Shown one piece after another: positions 14,798-24,243 of a stretch of 60,059 nucleotides of DNA. Where the stretch lies: NCBI GenBank assembly GCA_964602475.1, contig CAZRRN010000014.1, forward strand, positions 1-60,059, written 5' to 3'. A program made the position numbers and the translations under genes. The notes under the pieces were generated by a model. It did not search any database, was not told the origin of the DNA, and saw nothing but the letters and a program-made list of their open reading frames with translations. The stretch's first letter is position 1. Each line of letters begins with the position of its first letter. The DNA is from SZUA-448 sp964602475. GTDB taxonomy: Bacteria > Bacillota > Clostridia > Lachnospirales > Lachnospiraceae.

Positions 14798-16264
14798 CTA
14801 TTCAGTTCCCTTAAGTGCTTTGATCCGGTCTGATGCATAACCGGATAAACTCGAGTCAGGACAGAGATTCAAAAGCATATCATAGTAATAAAGTGCTTTC
14901 TCCGTATTGTCGATTGCCTGATAGGCTCTTCCGGCATAATAAATCGGCCGGTCATAATCCGGGTCATAGGAAATGGACGCTTCAAGATACGGTATTGCAT
15001 CTGTATAGCTCTTCTCATCATACAGTGTCTTCCCCTGTTTATATGTATACGATGCTGCATCCGGTAGAATACTGTCACACATTTTGGTATAATACTTCAC
15101 TGCCTCTTCATTTTCGGTCTTTGAAATATCGACCGTAAGCAGTGCATCCGCAGCAGCAAGACACAGCGACTCATCCGCGGCGGTTCCCTTATCCTCCTTT
15201 AACTGTCGATCCACCATATAATCGGCATATCTGCAAACTGCCTCGAACAGATCGGTGAACAGCTGCATATGCTCCGGATTCTCATATGCCACATATTCAA
15301 CCTTCGTTACTGCCTCTGACAGATCCCTCTGTAATTCCTCGTTTTCAATCTCAAGCGAAGCTATTTTGGTCTGTAGTGAATTAATCTGAGCAAGCTTCGA
15401 ATTCAGGGTTTCACTGTAATCTACTTCCTCGGCAAGGTATTCCTGACGTATTTTGTCCTCTCTTGCAGGGACAATCATATAAAATACGACGGCAATTCCG
15501 ATCAGAATTCCTGCAATCAGCCCAACAAAGGCCATGACATTCGGCTTTTCCTCCTGATACTCTTCTTCCTGATATGTAACCGGAGCTGCAGCCTGAAATG
15601 CTTCTGTTGCGGTATCGGTGGCTGTTTCATTCAATACCGCTCCGCCATACAGTGCTGTCTCGACTTCCTTCAGATATCGCAAGGCCACGATATTTGCAAC
15701 ATCAATCCGGAGAATTCGCTGTAATAGCTTTCGCGCTCGCTCAAGCTCATTATTTTTCATATACAGCAGTGATAGCAGCTGCATCGCCCGGATAAAACTC
15801 GGCTGTATGCCGATTACTTTTTTCAGCTGCAGAACCGCAAGGTCATCGGTTCCCTGATGTGCCGCTTCTACAGCAATATTATATTTACGGATTGCCTGAT
15901 TCACCGCATCAAGCTTTACCGGGTTATTCTGTATTATCTCCATATAATAATCGGCTGCATTATCTTTTCCCTGAAAGTGCTTGCTGATTACCCATTCACT
16001 GATTGCTGCAACTGTTTCGCCCGTTTCAAAATATACCAGCCCAAGAAGATTTCTGGCATCTGTATTTCGTTTATACAGTTCAAGACTTCGTTTCAGGAGC
16101 ACAATTGCTCCGGAAAGATTCCGGACCTTTGCACTTGCAAGTCCCCGGTTATAATACTGCATGGAAAGCCGAATCGCTTTTCTGTATAAAGTCAGATCAT
16201 ATCCGCAGGTTTCACAGAATGTCTTTTTGGGCGACACCGGGTTTTTGCATTCCGGACAAATCAT
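14798..16264 (-). CDS. Zinc-ribbon TPR membrane protein
   Basis: Protein of 488 residues. It has an N-terminal zinc ribbon (CPEC and CETC), TPR-type helical repeats at about 30-205, a variable linker and one membrane segment (about 247-267). A coiled coil follows (about 275-320), then an external helical region and a final TPR pair near 405-480 (YEKSYTDAIPYLEASISYDP-like units). GGAGG precedes the ATG at 16264. It follows the 53-residue protein gene by 25 bases. The build suggests a membrane-anchored scaffold with TPR units on both sides; no catalytic motif is present, and the function is unknown. Confidence 0.85.
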   Translation of the reverse strand: MICPECKNPVSPKKTFCETCGYDLTLYRKAIRLSMQYYNRGLASAKVRNLSGAIVLLKRSLELYKRNTDARNLLGLVYFETGETVAAISEWVISKHFQGKDNAADYYMEIIQNNPVKLDAVNQAIRKYNIAVEAAHQGTDDLAVLQLKKVIGIQPSFIRAMQLLSLLYMKNNELERARKLLQRILRIDVANIVALRYLKEVETALYGGAVLNETATDTATEAFQAAAPVTYQEEEYQEEKPNVMAFVGLIAGILIGIAVVFYMIVPAREDKIRQEYLAEEVDYSETLNSKLAQINSLQTKIASLEIENEELQRDLSEAVTKVEYVAYENPEHMQLFTDLFEAVCRYADYMVDRQLKEDKGTAADESLCLAAADALLTVDISKTENEEAVKYYTKMCDSILPDAASYTYKQGKTLYDEKSYTDAIPYLEASISYDPDYDRPIYYAGRAYQAIDNTEKALYYYDMLLNLCPDSSLSGYASDRIKALKGTE

Positions 16265-16289
16265 TGGTATTCCTCCATACCGTGCATAC

Positions 16290-16451
16290 TTACTGTTGAT
16301 TCTCAGTATATTCCGTATTCTGCTGTTTTTTAATCATAATATCGACAATATCCCGTATATCTGTCATTTCGTTATTACCAATTGCTTCTTCCGCCTGGTC
16401 AACCTCAAGACAGGGCTGATACTTTGCAACCTCTTCATCAAAATTAATCAT
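16290..16451 (-). CDS. 53-residue acidic protein, unknown
   Basis: Short acidic protein starting MINFDEEVAKYQPCLEV with no membrane segment. The ATG at 16451 has CGGAG 6 bases upstream. The longer frame to 16553 has no ribosome site and an unlike composition, so it is rejected. It sits 25 bases before the zinc-ribbon/TPR gene and is likely co-expressed with it. I do not recognise the family. Confidence 0.65.
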   Translation of the reverse strand: MINFDEEVAKYQPCLEVDQAEEAIGNNEMTDIRDIVDIMIKKQQNTEYTENQQ

Positions 16452-16573
16452 TCTGGTCTCCGTTTCAAAGCTTTTCAAATTTATACCTGTATTGTTGCAG
16501 GCATTTACATCGTCTTTACAGCATATAATTATTATACTTGTTTTTTTAAGCATTGCAACAAATTTTGCCTGCT

Positions 16574-16606
16574 AAAAAGCACTATTTAATGACAATAGTG
16601 CTTTTA
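16574..16606 (-). terminator. Terminator after the L25/Ctc gene
   Basis: The stem AAGCACTATT/AATAGTGCTT is followed by a T run on the minus strand just after the stop at 16612. The flanking A/T symmetry could let it work in both directions. Confidence 0.8.
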
Positions 16607-16611
16607 ATTAA

Positions 16612-17166
16612 TTATGCCTGGATTCGATTTTTTTCCTTGATTCGCAATATGATGCTGTCAGGATCTGTCTGTATCTCGATTTTATCATTTTGAAATTCCG
16701 GAATGTCACGCACCGTAATGGTTGTTCCCACCGGAACTCCGTCAAGATCAACCGTGACCGTATCAATCAGATTCTCCGGTTCTGCTGCATGTGGAATTCT
16801 CATCTGAATCATCTCAAGTATACCCTGGACCTTATCTTTATTCAGCAGTATAACATCCGCAATACTGTTTGTTTTCTTTCCCGCATCCAGAACCTGAAAG
16901 GTGATATGAACAACCGTTCCATCCATTCCGTTGTATTCAATATCCTTTATCAGGGTATGATACACCGTCTGGTCGACCCGAATATCAAGCTTGCTTCCGT
17001 CTCTTTTACAGCGTTTGAGTTGGGCGGCTGTTGCTTGATCGATCTGAACGGAAAGAGATTCCGCCAGTCCGCCCCCACTGATTACACAGGGAATGATTCC
17101 CGCTCGTCTTAACTGCTTTCCTTTTACCTTTACATCCCGCATTTTTGCCTCAATAATATTTTTCAT
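16612..17166 (-). CDS. rplY: Ribosomal protein L25/Ctc family
   Basis: Protein of 184 residues of the L25/TL5/Ctc type, which binds 5S rRNA. The N-terminal L25 domain (about 1-90) has the typical KGKQLRRAGIIPCVISGG entry, and the C-terminal beta domain (about 95-180) has a DLDGVPVGTTITVRDI stretch. GGAGG precedes the ATG. It lies 16 bases after the acetyltransferase gene and probably shares its promoter at 17866-17894. In Firmicutes this protein is often linked to general stress. Confidence 0.88.
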   Translation of the reverse strand: MKNIIEAKMRDVKVKGKQLRRAGIIPCVISGGGLAESLSVQIDQATAAQLKRCKRDGSKLDIRVDQTVYHTLIKDIEYNGMDGTVVHITFQVLDAGKKTNSIADVILLNKDKVQGILEMIQMRIPHAAEPENLIDTVTVDLDGVPVGTTITVRDIPEFQNDKIEIQTDPDSIILRIKEKNRIQA

Positions 17167-17182
17167 CGCTCCTCCTTAAATT

Positions 17183-17755
17183 TTATTCACCTTCACTGCC
17201 CGTAGCAGATAAAAAGTTTCTTTCATCTATCGCCCTGATTCTGGCTTTATATTCAATGTATTCATGAAGTGTAATCTCATAAAGGAAGCTTCTCTCATCT
17301 TCTTTGGTGCAGCTCATGCCACAGTGCAGTGCTGTACGAATTGAACGGATATTTTCTTTTCTTATACGGGCTGTAACATGTTCCATACGCAAATCAAAAA
17401 AAGCTTTGGATAAGGCAAGATCAAGTGCCTGTTCTCCATATCCATGACCCCATAGAATCCTTTCCCCTATGACATATACAACTTCGCAGCGGTGTTCTGA
17501 CCGTTTTTGAACCTTAATAAATCCAATCGAATGATCGTTTCTGTCACAAATCATATAAAAATGTCCGTTCCGGTTAAAATAATAAGTAAACATTCCGATC
17601 GGAGAGTTATGAACAAGATGAAGTATCTCTTTCGATATTTCGTTCTGTTCATTCAGATATTGTGTAATCATTCGGTCATTCATCCATTCTGCCAGGCTAT
17701 ATCCATCCCGGGGTTGTATATCTGCGCGCAAAAAAACAGAAGCGGCTTCATTCAT
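17183..17755 (-). CDS. GNAT-family N-acetyltransferase
   Basis: Protein of 190 residues resembling RimJ/RimL-type acetyltransferases, which transfer acetyl from acetyl-CoA to an amine. The acetyl-CoA loop is GERILWGHGYGEQALDLAL (about 113-131), and the typical C-terminal NIRSIRTALHCGM helix-strand follows. GAGAGG precedes the ATG. It is the first gene of a two-gene unit with L25/Ctc. Position with a ribosomal protein gene might suggest a ribosomal or stress-related target, but that is inference. Confidence 0.82.
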   Translation of the reverse strand: MNEAASVFLRADIQPRDGYSLAEWMNDRMITQYLNEQNEISKEILHLVHNSPIGMFTYYFNRNGHFYMICDRNDHSIGFIKVQKRSEHRCEVVYVIGERILWGHGYGEQALDLALSKAFFDLRMEHVTARIRKENIRSIRTALHCGMSCTKEDERSFLYEITLHEYIEYKARIRAIDERNFLSATGSEGE

Positions 17756-17865
17756 ATCGCTTACCTCTCAGCAGTGAAATATTATAAAGCCCTTCTATTC
17801 AGACGGTTCTTTATTATGAAATTTTATAAATGCCGAAAATAGTTCTTCCTTATCAAGCAACTGTT

Positions 17866-17894
17866 ACTATACTCTTTTTTCTGATACCTGTCAA
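17866..17894 (-). promoter_or_regulatory. Sigma-A promoter of the acetyltransferase-L25 unit
   Basis: On the minus strand TTGACA (17894-17889) and TATAGT (17871-17866) are separated by 17 bases, with a predicted start near 17859. The rest of the 406-base gap 17756-18161 holds only AT-rich sequence and the valS terminator. Confidence 0.85.
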
Positions 17895-18103
17895 TAGTTA
17901 TTGTTTGCAATTATAAATTTATTTCTTTTTTTGTCGTATATTTTTATTTCTGCGTTCCTATTTGTTTTACATTTTATGCGATTTTGTTCCATTTTATCGT
18001 AAAAGTTAAACGAAATTAGTTATTTTATCTGTTTATTATATAACAAAGTGTGCGTTTGCGCTTTTTTAGCGAAGTGCTTTTGTCCTTAGCATACTTTCTC
18101 GTA

Positions 18104-18142
18104 AAATAAAAAAGCGAAGAAAACCGGTCAGATTCTCTTCGC
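18104..18142 (-). terminator. valS terminator
   Basis: The stem GCGAAGA (18142-18136) / TCTTCGC (18120-18114) is followed by TTTTTTATTTT on the minus strand, 20 bases after the valS stop. Confidence 0.85.
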
Positions 18143-18161
18143 TTCGCTGTTATAAACTTAT

Positions 18162-20837
18162 TTACTGCAGATGAGCCAGTCGCTCTTCCACCTGTTTCAT
18201 CATATCCCGATACTTTATAAGCTTCGCTTTTTCTTCCGCAAGCTTGGCTTCCGGTGCTTTACTCACAAAGCTTTCATTTGCAAGCATTCCGCTTACACGG
18301 GCAAGTTCCTTTGTAAGACGATCCTTCTCCTTCTGCAGACGTTCAATTTCCTTGTCAAGATCAACAAGATCCGTAAACGGCATATAAATAGTTGCATTCG
18401 GTATCACTGCCGAGACTGCGTCTTCATCAACTCCGGTCTTATCGGACTGAATCCGAATCTCTGATGCAAATGCAAGTGCAGCAAAGAATACCTTACTGTG
18501 TTCAAACGAATTACGAATGTCTTCCCTGTCAGATACCAGAATTATATTTGCTTTTCTGCTTGGCGGTACATTCATCCCTGTCCGTACAGCACGAACCGCT
18601 TTTACCGCTTCTTTGATGAGCTCAATGTCCTTCTCTTCCGTCGCATAATTTCTCTTATCCTCCCATATCGGCCAGGAGGAAATCATAATGGATTCATTGT
18701 CAGCGAGTGTTCCTTCTGCTTCCTTCAAAGTACAGAAGATTTCCTCGGTGATGAAAGGCATATATGGGTGCAGGAGCTTAAGTGCATCGGTCAGAACCGT
18801 ACGCAGAGTCCACATAGCTGCTTTTTTTGTTTCACTCTCTGTTCCGTACAGACGAGGCTTTACCATTTCGATATACCAGTCGCAGAATTCTTCCCAGATA
18901 AAATCATAAATCTTCTGTGCAGCAATTCCCATCTCAAACTTCTCAAGATTCTCGGTAACATCACGGATCAGACCGTTCATTCTGGACAGAATCCATTTAT
19001 CTGCTGCCATCAGTGTTGTCTCATCAATTCCGGAACAGATGGCATCTACTCCGATCTGGTCAATGTTCATCAGGATAAAGCGACTCGCATTCCATACTTT
19101 ATTGGCAAAATTCCGGCTTGCTTCAACTCTCTCCCAATAGAACCGCATGTCATTTCCGGGCGCATTTCCGGTAATCAGTGTAAAACGGAGTGCATCCGCC
19201 CCGTATTTATCAATCACCTCCAGTGGATCAATCCCGTTTCCTAGGGATTTACTCATCTTGCGTCCCTTATCATCCCGAACCAGCCCATGGAACATTACTG
19301 TTTTAAACGGTCTCTCTCCCATCTGTTCATATCCGGAAAAGATCATACGGATAACCCAAAAGAAAATGATGTCATATCCGGTTACAAGAACGTCTGTCGG
19401 ATAGAAATACTTCAAATCCTCGGTCTGCTCCGGCCAGCCAAGTGTTGAGAATGGCCAGAGTGCAGAACTGAACCATGTGTCCAGTGTATCCGGATCCTGT
19501 ATCATATGTTCGCATCCGCATTTCGGACATTTCCCGGGTGCAGCAGCAGATACTATGGTTTCACCGCACTTTTCACAATAGTACGCAGGAATCCGGTGTC
19601 CCCACCAGAGCTGTCTCGAAATACACCAGTCACGGATGTTATCGGTCCAGTTATAATAGATTTTATCCATTCGTTCCGGAACAAGCTTGATATCTCCGGT
19701 CTTTACTGCTTCCGCTGCCGGTTTGATCAGCTCGTCCATTTTTACAAACCACTGCTTTTTAATCAACGGTTCAACTGTAGTTTTACAGCGGTCATGCGTA
19801 CCGACATTGTGAGTATAGTCTTCGATTTTTACCAGAAGACCCATCTCATCCAGTTCCTGAACAATCTGCTTTCTTGCTTCATAGCGATCCATCCCTTCAA
19901 ACTTTCCACCGTTCGCATTGATGGTCGCGTCATCGTTCATGATATTAATTTCCGGCAGATTATGGCGCTTTCCAACTTCAAAATCATTCGGGTCATGCGC
20001 CGGTGTAATCTTTACAACACCGGTTCCGAAATCCTTTTCTACATAGTTATCCGCAATAATCGGAATCTCACGGTTTACAAATGGAAGCATTACTGTCTTT
20101 CCGACCAGATGAGTATAACGTTCATCCTCTGGGTGAACAGCAACCGCAGTATCTCCCAGCATGGTTTCGGGACGCGTGGTTGCAAACTGAATAAATTCGT
20201 CTGTTCCGACAACCGGATACTTGATATGCCAGAAATGTCCCGCCTGCTCTTCATATTCTACCTCGGCGTCCGAAATGGAGGTATGGCATACCGGACACCA
20301 GTTGATAATCCGCGAGCCTTTATAGATCATTTTCTTGTTGTATAATTTGATAAATACATCCGTTACCGCCTTTGAGCATCCTTCATCCATTGTAAAACGT
20401 TCACGGTCCCAGTCGCAGGAAGCACCCATCTTCTTGAACTGTTCGATGATTCTTCCGCCATATTCCTTCTTCCACTCCCATGCACGATCCAGAAACTGTT
20501 CCCGGGTCAGGTCGTTCTTATCGATTCCTTCTGTCTTCAGCTTCTCGATAATCCGAACCTCAGTCGCAATACTTGCATGGTCGGTTCCCGGCTGCCAGAG
20601 TGCATTAAAGCCCTGCATTCTCTTAAACCGGATCAGAATATCCTGCATGGTTCCGTCAAGTGCATGTCCGCAGTGCAGCTGACCGGTGATGTTCGGCGGC
20701 GGCATCACGATGGTAAACGGAGTTCTTCTGTAGTCAACCTCCGCATGAAAGTACTTTTTCTGCATCCATTTGTCATACAGTCTGTCTTCGATATCCTTGG
20801 GATTATAAGTCTTTGCCAGTTCTTTTTTTTCGCTCAT
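18162..20837 (-). CDS. valS: Valyl-tRNA synthetase
   Basis: Class I aminoacyl-tRNA synthetase of 891 residues that charges tRNA-Val. The HIGH-type motif is in PPPNITGQLHCGHAL (about 48-62) and KMSKS in GRKMSKSLGNG. The editing domain has the TTRPETMLGDTAVAVHP stretch. The tRNA-binding region is followed by a C-terminal coiled coil (about 820-890), typical of ValRS. CGGAGG precedes the ATG. Expression is controlled by the T-box leader upstream, which reads uncharged tRNA-Val. Confidence 0.98.
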   Translation of the reverse strand: MSEKKELAKTYNPKDIEDRLYDKWMQKKYFHAEVDYRRTPFTIVMPPPNITGQLHCGHALDGTMQDILIRFKRMQGFNALWQPGTDHASIATEVRIIEKLKTEGIDKNDLTREQFLDRAWEWKKEYGGRIIEQFKKMGASCDWDRERFTMDEGCSKAVTDVFIKLYNKKMIYKGSRIINWCPVCHTSISDAEVEYEEQAGHFWHIKYPVVGTDEFIQFATTRPETMLGDTAVAVHPEDERYTHLVGKTVMLPFVNREIPIIADNYVEKDFGTGVVKITPAHDPNDFEVGKRHNLPEINIMNDDATINANGGKFEGMDRYEARKQIVQELDEMGLLVKIEDYTHNVGTHDRCKTTVEPLIKKQWFVKMDELIKPAAEAVKTGDIKLVPERMDKIYYNWTDNIRDWCISRQLWWGHRIPAYYCEKCGETIVSAAAPGKCPKCGCEHMIQDPDTLDTWFSSALWPFSTLGWPEQTEDLKYFYPTDVLVTGYDIIFFWVIRMIFSGYEQMGERPFKTVMFHGLVRDDKGRKMSKSLGNGIDPLEVIDKYGADALRFTLITGNAPGNDMRFYWERVEASRNFANKVWNASRFILMNIDQIGVDAICSGIDETTLMAADKWILSRMNGLIRDVTENLEKFEMGIAAQKIYDFIWEEFCDWYIEMVKPRLYGTESETKKAAMWTLRTVLTDALKLLHPYMPFITEEIFCTLKEAEGTLADNESIMISSWPIWEDKRNYATEEKDIELIKEAVKAVRAVRTGMNVPPSRKANIILVSDREDIRNSFEHSKVFFAALAFASEIRIQSDKTGVDEDAVSAVIPNATIYMPFTDLVDLDKEIERLQKEKDRLTKELARVSGMLANESFVSKAPEAKLAEEKAKLIKYRDMMKQVEERLAHLQ

Positions 20838-20942
20838 TGTGTCCTCCGTTTCATGTTGTTCAAAATATTAGTTAACGTGTGCCTGTGCGTTGCTTGTCAC
20901 AATGTCTGTAATGTGCTTTTTTAGCGGAAGCTTTTTAAAAGA

Positions 20943-21217
20943 TAAAAAAAGTTCCTCTGCCCTGTAAGGGCGAAGAACCGCGGTACCACCTTATTCACAG
21001 CATATGACTGCTGCCTCCTTCCGTGCTTCCAATAAAGCACTCGCCTGTAACGGGACTTCCCGTTGTATCCTACACAGCTGCTGCTTTCAGATACACAGTT
21101 CAGGAGCTACCTTCAATCGTGTCGTACCGAACCGCTCTTTCAGCAGGAATACCTTTTCGTCTTCCTAAGCAGTTTCTCTGACGGTGTCAGCGACCTAATC
21201 CTCTCCATCATAACCTT
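20943..21217 (-). promoter_or_regulatory. T-box leader of valS
   Basis: The T-box sequence AAGGTGGTACCGCGG is at 20992-20978 on the minus strand. It is followed by the terminator stem GTTCTTCGCCC/GGGCAGAGGAAC and a run of seven T (20977-20943). Stem I starts near 21217 with the GGAGAGGA motif. A GTA triplet in GAAGGTAGC (21110-21108) fits a valine specifier codon. Uncharged tRNA-Val would stabilise the antiterminator and turn valS on. Confidence 0.95.
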
Positions 21218-21285
21218 TGACATATTGACATGAATTTCTGCCGGATTGTACAGTAAATTCAAATTCTCGATAAAATATATTTCAT

Positions 21286-21314
21286 ATAATATGCGAGACC
21301 CCTTCAATTGTCAA
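21286..21314 (-). promoter_or_regulatory. Promoter of the valS leader
   Basis: On the minus strand TTGACA (21314-21309), a 17-base spacer and TATTAT (21291-21286). The predicted start is near 21279, about 60 bases before stem I of the T-box. Confidence 0.85.
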
Positions 21315-21329
21315 GCTTTTTTTATGCTT

Positions 21330-22964
21330 CTATCGCTCCCTGCCTTTGGAACCGGGTGCTCGTTCCGGCTGTTGATGCTCCGGCTGTTGATGTTCCCGTG
21401 TTTTGGATTCGGCTCGTAGAGATCTGGAAGCTGAGGTCTTTTTTTCTTCCCCTTGCAGCTCCTTGAAACCACCTTCCATTTTCATTCTGGAAGCAGCCGC
21501 TTTTTGCTTTGCGATTGCCGCATCGGTAGTGATTACCGAATTCTGCTGTATAGTAAATCTTGCTTTCAGTGTCGACAAAGCGGTGTCTGTTTTTCGTGAT
21601 TCAATATAATCCGGTGTGTTGATACGGGTATTGTATACCTTCATACAGGAAGGATGCCGGATTCTATCAATAAAGCCCGGTTTCTTTTCTTCCTCACAAT
21701 ACTTAGCTCCCAGAATATCCTTTCCCGTCAGACGAGACAGCGGCGACTGTGAAGAACAAAGTTCCCCGTCTCTGGTCTGAAAAGCCAGTCCGGTTTTATT
21801 CTGTCCGCTCAATGCTTCGATAAATTCCTGTGCAATCCCAGACAGCTTTCCGTTCTTTCCTTGCGGCCACGACTCCATGTGATAGGGTTTTCCGTCTGCC
21901 GTTCTCATTGCTGCCGCCAAATCATCCACGCACTTCTCGGTCGGAAGTCCGTCCGGTCCCATTTCAACATCACAGATTTTCATGGTTTTGGCAAACAGTA
22001 CAAGAAACGCAGCCGGTCCTGAAGCTTCATTTCCCGCCCTTCCGCTGGGTTCAAGCTTAAGCTTGTAAGCGACATTATAGTCATGAAGTCTGTTTTGATC
22101 GTGCTGAATATATTCACGAACCGTAGAGGTAATCAGGTTCTTAAAGCCGTTATCTTCTCCCATGCCAAAAATGGATGTAAAGTGCGTTGCTTCAGCATCG
22201 GCTTCTTTCTTCTCGGCATTGAGCCGTGCTTTTTGTCTCTCTTCTTCTGCACGCTCTGCTTCAAGTACGGATTTACGTCCTGCTTCTGCAGCTCGTATAG
22301 TCTGCAGTGCATAGTTCCTTTTTATAAAGCGCAGATACCCATCCGCTTTACGAGAAGCAATGTACTCAGGCATTGCTGATACCAGCTTGTAGTGATTTTC
22401 TGCTCCGGGAGACCTGTGCCGTTCAATCATCCCCGGCTTCTGTTCCTGTTTTCGATAATCAGAACCGACAAGATCCTGTGGTGTTATTGTCTGCAATGGG
22501 GTCTCTACCGAGCAGAACTGTCCGTTTTCCGACCGGAATACAAGTCCTTTGGGATTCACTCCACTGATAGATTCAAGGAATTCCTGTGCCATCCCGGTCA
22601 GCATGCCTTTCCTGTCCGAAGGCCAATATGAATCAAGACGATACCGGTCGCCGCCTGCTGTCCGCATTGCATTTGCCAGATTATATACCGTTTCTTCCGT
22701 CGGAAGCCCGTCCGGTTCCATTTTAACATCACAGATATCCATTGATTTTGCAAAGGAAAGTAAAAGTGCAACGGGCATTGATTCCATATTTCTCGGTGTT
22801 CCGTCCGGGTTTAGTCCAAGCTTTGCAATCACGTTATGATCGTGGACTCTTGCTCCTCCCTGTTTTATAAAGCTTACTACTGTTTCCTTAACCATGATCT
22901 GCATACCGTCACCGTCCGGCATTTTCATGACAGGCATTTTTGCTTTATATTCTTCTTGCGGCAT
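21330..22964 (-). CDS. Uncharacterised protein with an internal duplication
   Basis: Soluble protein of 544 residues without signal peptide or membrane segment. Two homologous units, about 24-235 and 275-480, each contain an AMRTA(D/G)G motif, a GPDGLPTE/EPDGLPTE motif, a SFAKSMDICDV/LFAKTMKICDV stretch and a GMAQEFLESISG/GIAQEFIEALSG stretch. A charged helical linker (about 225-260) separates them. The C-terminal 60 residues are basic and Gln/Pro-rich with a short EHQQP repeat. GGAGG precedes the ATG. I do not recognise the family. It is last in line after the DUF5717-type cluster, 97 bases after its neighbour. The duplicated unit resembles an alpha-helical binding module, but that is only an impression. 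Confidence 0.75.
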   Translation of the reverse strand: MPQEEYKAKMPVMKMPDGDGMQIMVKETVVSFIKQGGARVHDHNVIAKLGLNPDGTPRNMESMPVALLLSFAKSMDICDVKMEPDGLPTEETVYNLANAMRTAGGDRYRLDSYWPSDRKGMLTGMAQEFLESISGVNPKGLVFRSENGQFCSVETPLQTITPQDLVGSDYRKQEQKPGMIERHRSPGAENHYKLVSAMPEYIASRKADGYLRFIKRNYALQTIRAAEAGRKSVLEAERAEEERQKARLNAEKKEADAEATHFTSIFGMGEDNGFKNLITSTVREYIQHDQNRLHDYNVAYKLKLEPSGRAGNEASGPAAFLVLFAKTMKICDVEMGPDGLPTEKCVDDLAAAMRTADGKPYHMESWPQGKNGKLSGIAQEFIEALSGQNKTGLAFQTRDGELCSSQSPLSRLTGKDILGAKYCEEEKKPGFIDRIRHPSCMKVYNTRINTPDYIESRKTDTALSTLKARFTIQQNSVITTDAAIAKQKAAASRMKMEGGFKELQGEEKKTSASRSLRAESKTREHQQPEHQQPERAPGSKGRER

Positions 22965-23061
22965 CCTTAAGTTCCTCCCCTCACCAATCGTCGGTTTACT
23001 GTTTTATGAATACTACTTTATCATACTATAGGAAAAACGACTTATTTTATCAAAAATAACA

Positions 23062-24243
23062 CTAATCCTCGCAAATCTTGTATTTTAACATCATTTTTTT
23101 AATGTCCTCCTCATACTGCGGAAAATAATCTCTCAAGCCTACCAGCTCTGAATCAGCCAGCTCAAAGTGCTTGCTTAGATAATCCATCCGGTCATGTACC
23201 GCACGCCGCCGTTCATTCAGATGATGCCTTACCTCAACCATTTCCTTTTTACTTAAGATTGCTTCCGGCTGATAAATCCAAACCTCTGCATCTCTGATGT
23301 CAAATCTCTGCAGACAGGCAATCAGCGACTTATTATAGTTTTCCAGAAGTTCGGTGTTCTTTCTGTATCGTTCCCGGTCACTTTTCACCTTGAGATATTG
23401 ATCCCAGAGATAGGAAAGCTCATAACGGCTGTTTATCCCGTATTTTTCATACACATAGTCAATGGCATTTGTGCTGTTGACATATTTTATCTTTACCTTG
23501 TTCATCAGAAAAATAGCTTTATTCGTCTTCGCTTCTGCTGTTGCAATCGAATAACGTGCTTTTCTGATGCTGCTGATAATATAAGCAGCAAGTGCAAGCG
23601 CCAGAATTCCGGTTAATAGAAAAGCCATGGTAAGATCAGTTCCAAGAAGATTGGACAGATAAAATAAAACCATGAACAGCAGACAGATCATTGCAACGGA
23701 AATTACAGAAAGATTCTTTAAGAATTTCAGTCTTCCGTTCTCCTGTTCCTTTTCATATGCAAGCGCACCCTTCTCTCCTTCAAGCTGTCGGATATCCTCA
23801 TTTACCGTATCCCGATACTGTTCCTGCTGTTCCAGATTTTTTAGTGCTTCCGGTACTTCGTCCTCGTATCGTTCCATCTGTCGGAACTGAACCGGTGTAA
23901 TCCGCTCACGTTCACTCTCCTGATATCTGACCCGTTCATCATTCAGGGTAACCATCGCTCGTGCAATCTCTTCCAATTCCTTATGCTGTTCGGCAGGCAG
24001 CTCGTCAACCTTCTGAAGATCAGCCAGATAGGAATTCACTGCGTCATATTCATGCTTCACAGTTTCGAGACGGTCTTTTGCATCCACATATTGTTCGCAG
24101 CATTCCTTACAGCGGTCCTTGAAATCTTCAAATCCTACCTGCCCGTTTTTCATTTTGCTGCGCGCCATAGCTTCTCCGATTGTCATCCAATCGAAGCGGA
24201 CAATTTCATCTTCTTTCTTTTTTCTTCGTCTGAAAAGCCCCAT
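23062..24243 (-). CDS. Coiled-coil membrane protein, unknown
   Basis: Protein of 393 residues. A very basic start (MGLFRRRKKKED) is followed by long coiled-coil-like helices (about 40-165), a pair of membrane segments (about 175-197 and 203-222), then a second long helical region to the end. No enzyme motif is seen. The ATG overlaps the stop of the preceding TPR gene by one base (TAATG), so translation is probably coupled. It belongs to the cluster with the DUF5716- and DUF5717-like genes and is a candidate membrane anchor for it. Confidence 0.75.
   Translation of the reverse strand: MGLFRRRKKKEDEIVRFDWMTIGEAMARSKMKNGQVGFEDFKDRCKECCEQYVDAKDRLETVKHEYDAVNSYLADLQKVDELPAEQHKELEEIARAMVTLNDERVRYQESERERITPVQFRQMERYEDEVPEALKNLEQQEQYRDTVNEDIRQLEGEKGALAYEKEQENGRLKFLKNLSVISVAMICLLFMVLFYLSNLLGTDLTMAFLLTGILALALAAYIISSIRKARYSIATAEAKTNKAIFLMNKVKIKYVNSTNAIDYVYEKYGINSRYELSYLWDQYLKVKSDRERYRKNTELLENYNKSLIACLQRFDIRDAEVWIYQPEAILSKKEMVEVRHHLNERRRAVHDRMDYLSKHFELADSELVGLRDYFPQYEEDIKKMMLKYKICED

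Noticed and set aside
17895..18103. AT-rich gap considered as a replication origin or RNA gene
   Set aside because: No DnaA-box cluster, hairpin or promoter-terminator pair was found apart from the annotated promoter and terminator.
19506..20345. Long plus-strand open frame (279 codons) opposite valS
   Set aside because: It lies entirely antisense to a complete valS, has no ribosome site and no recognisable domain.
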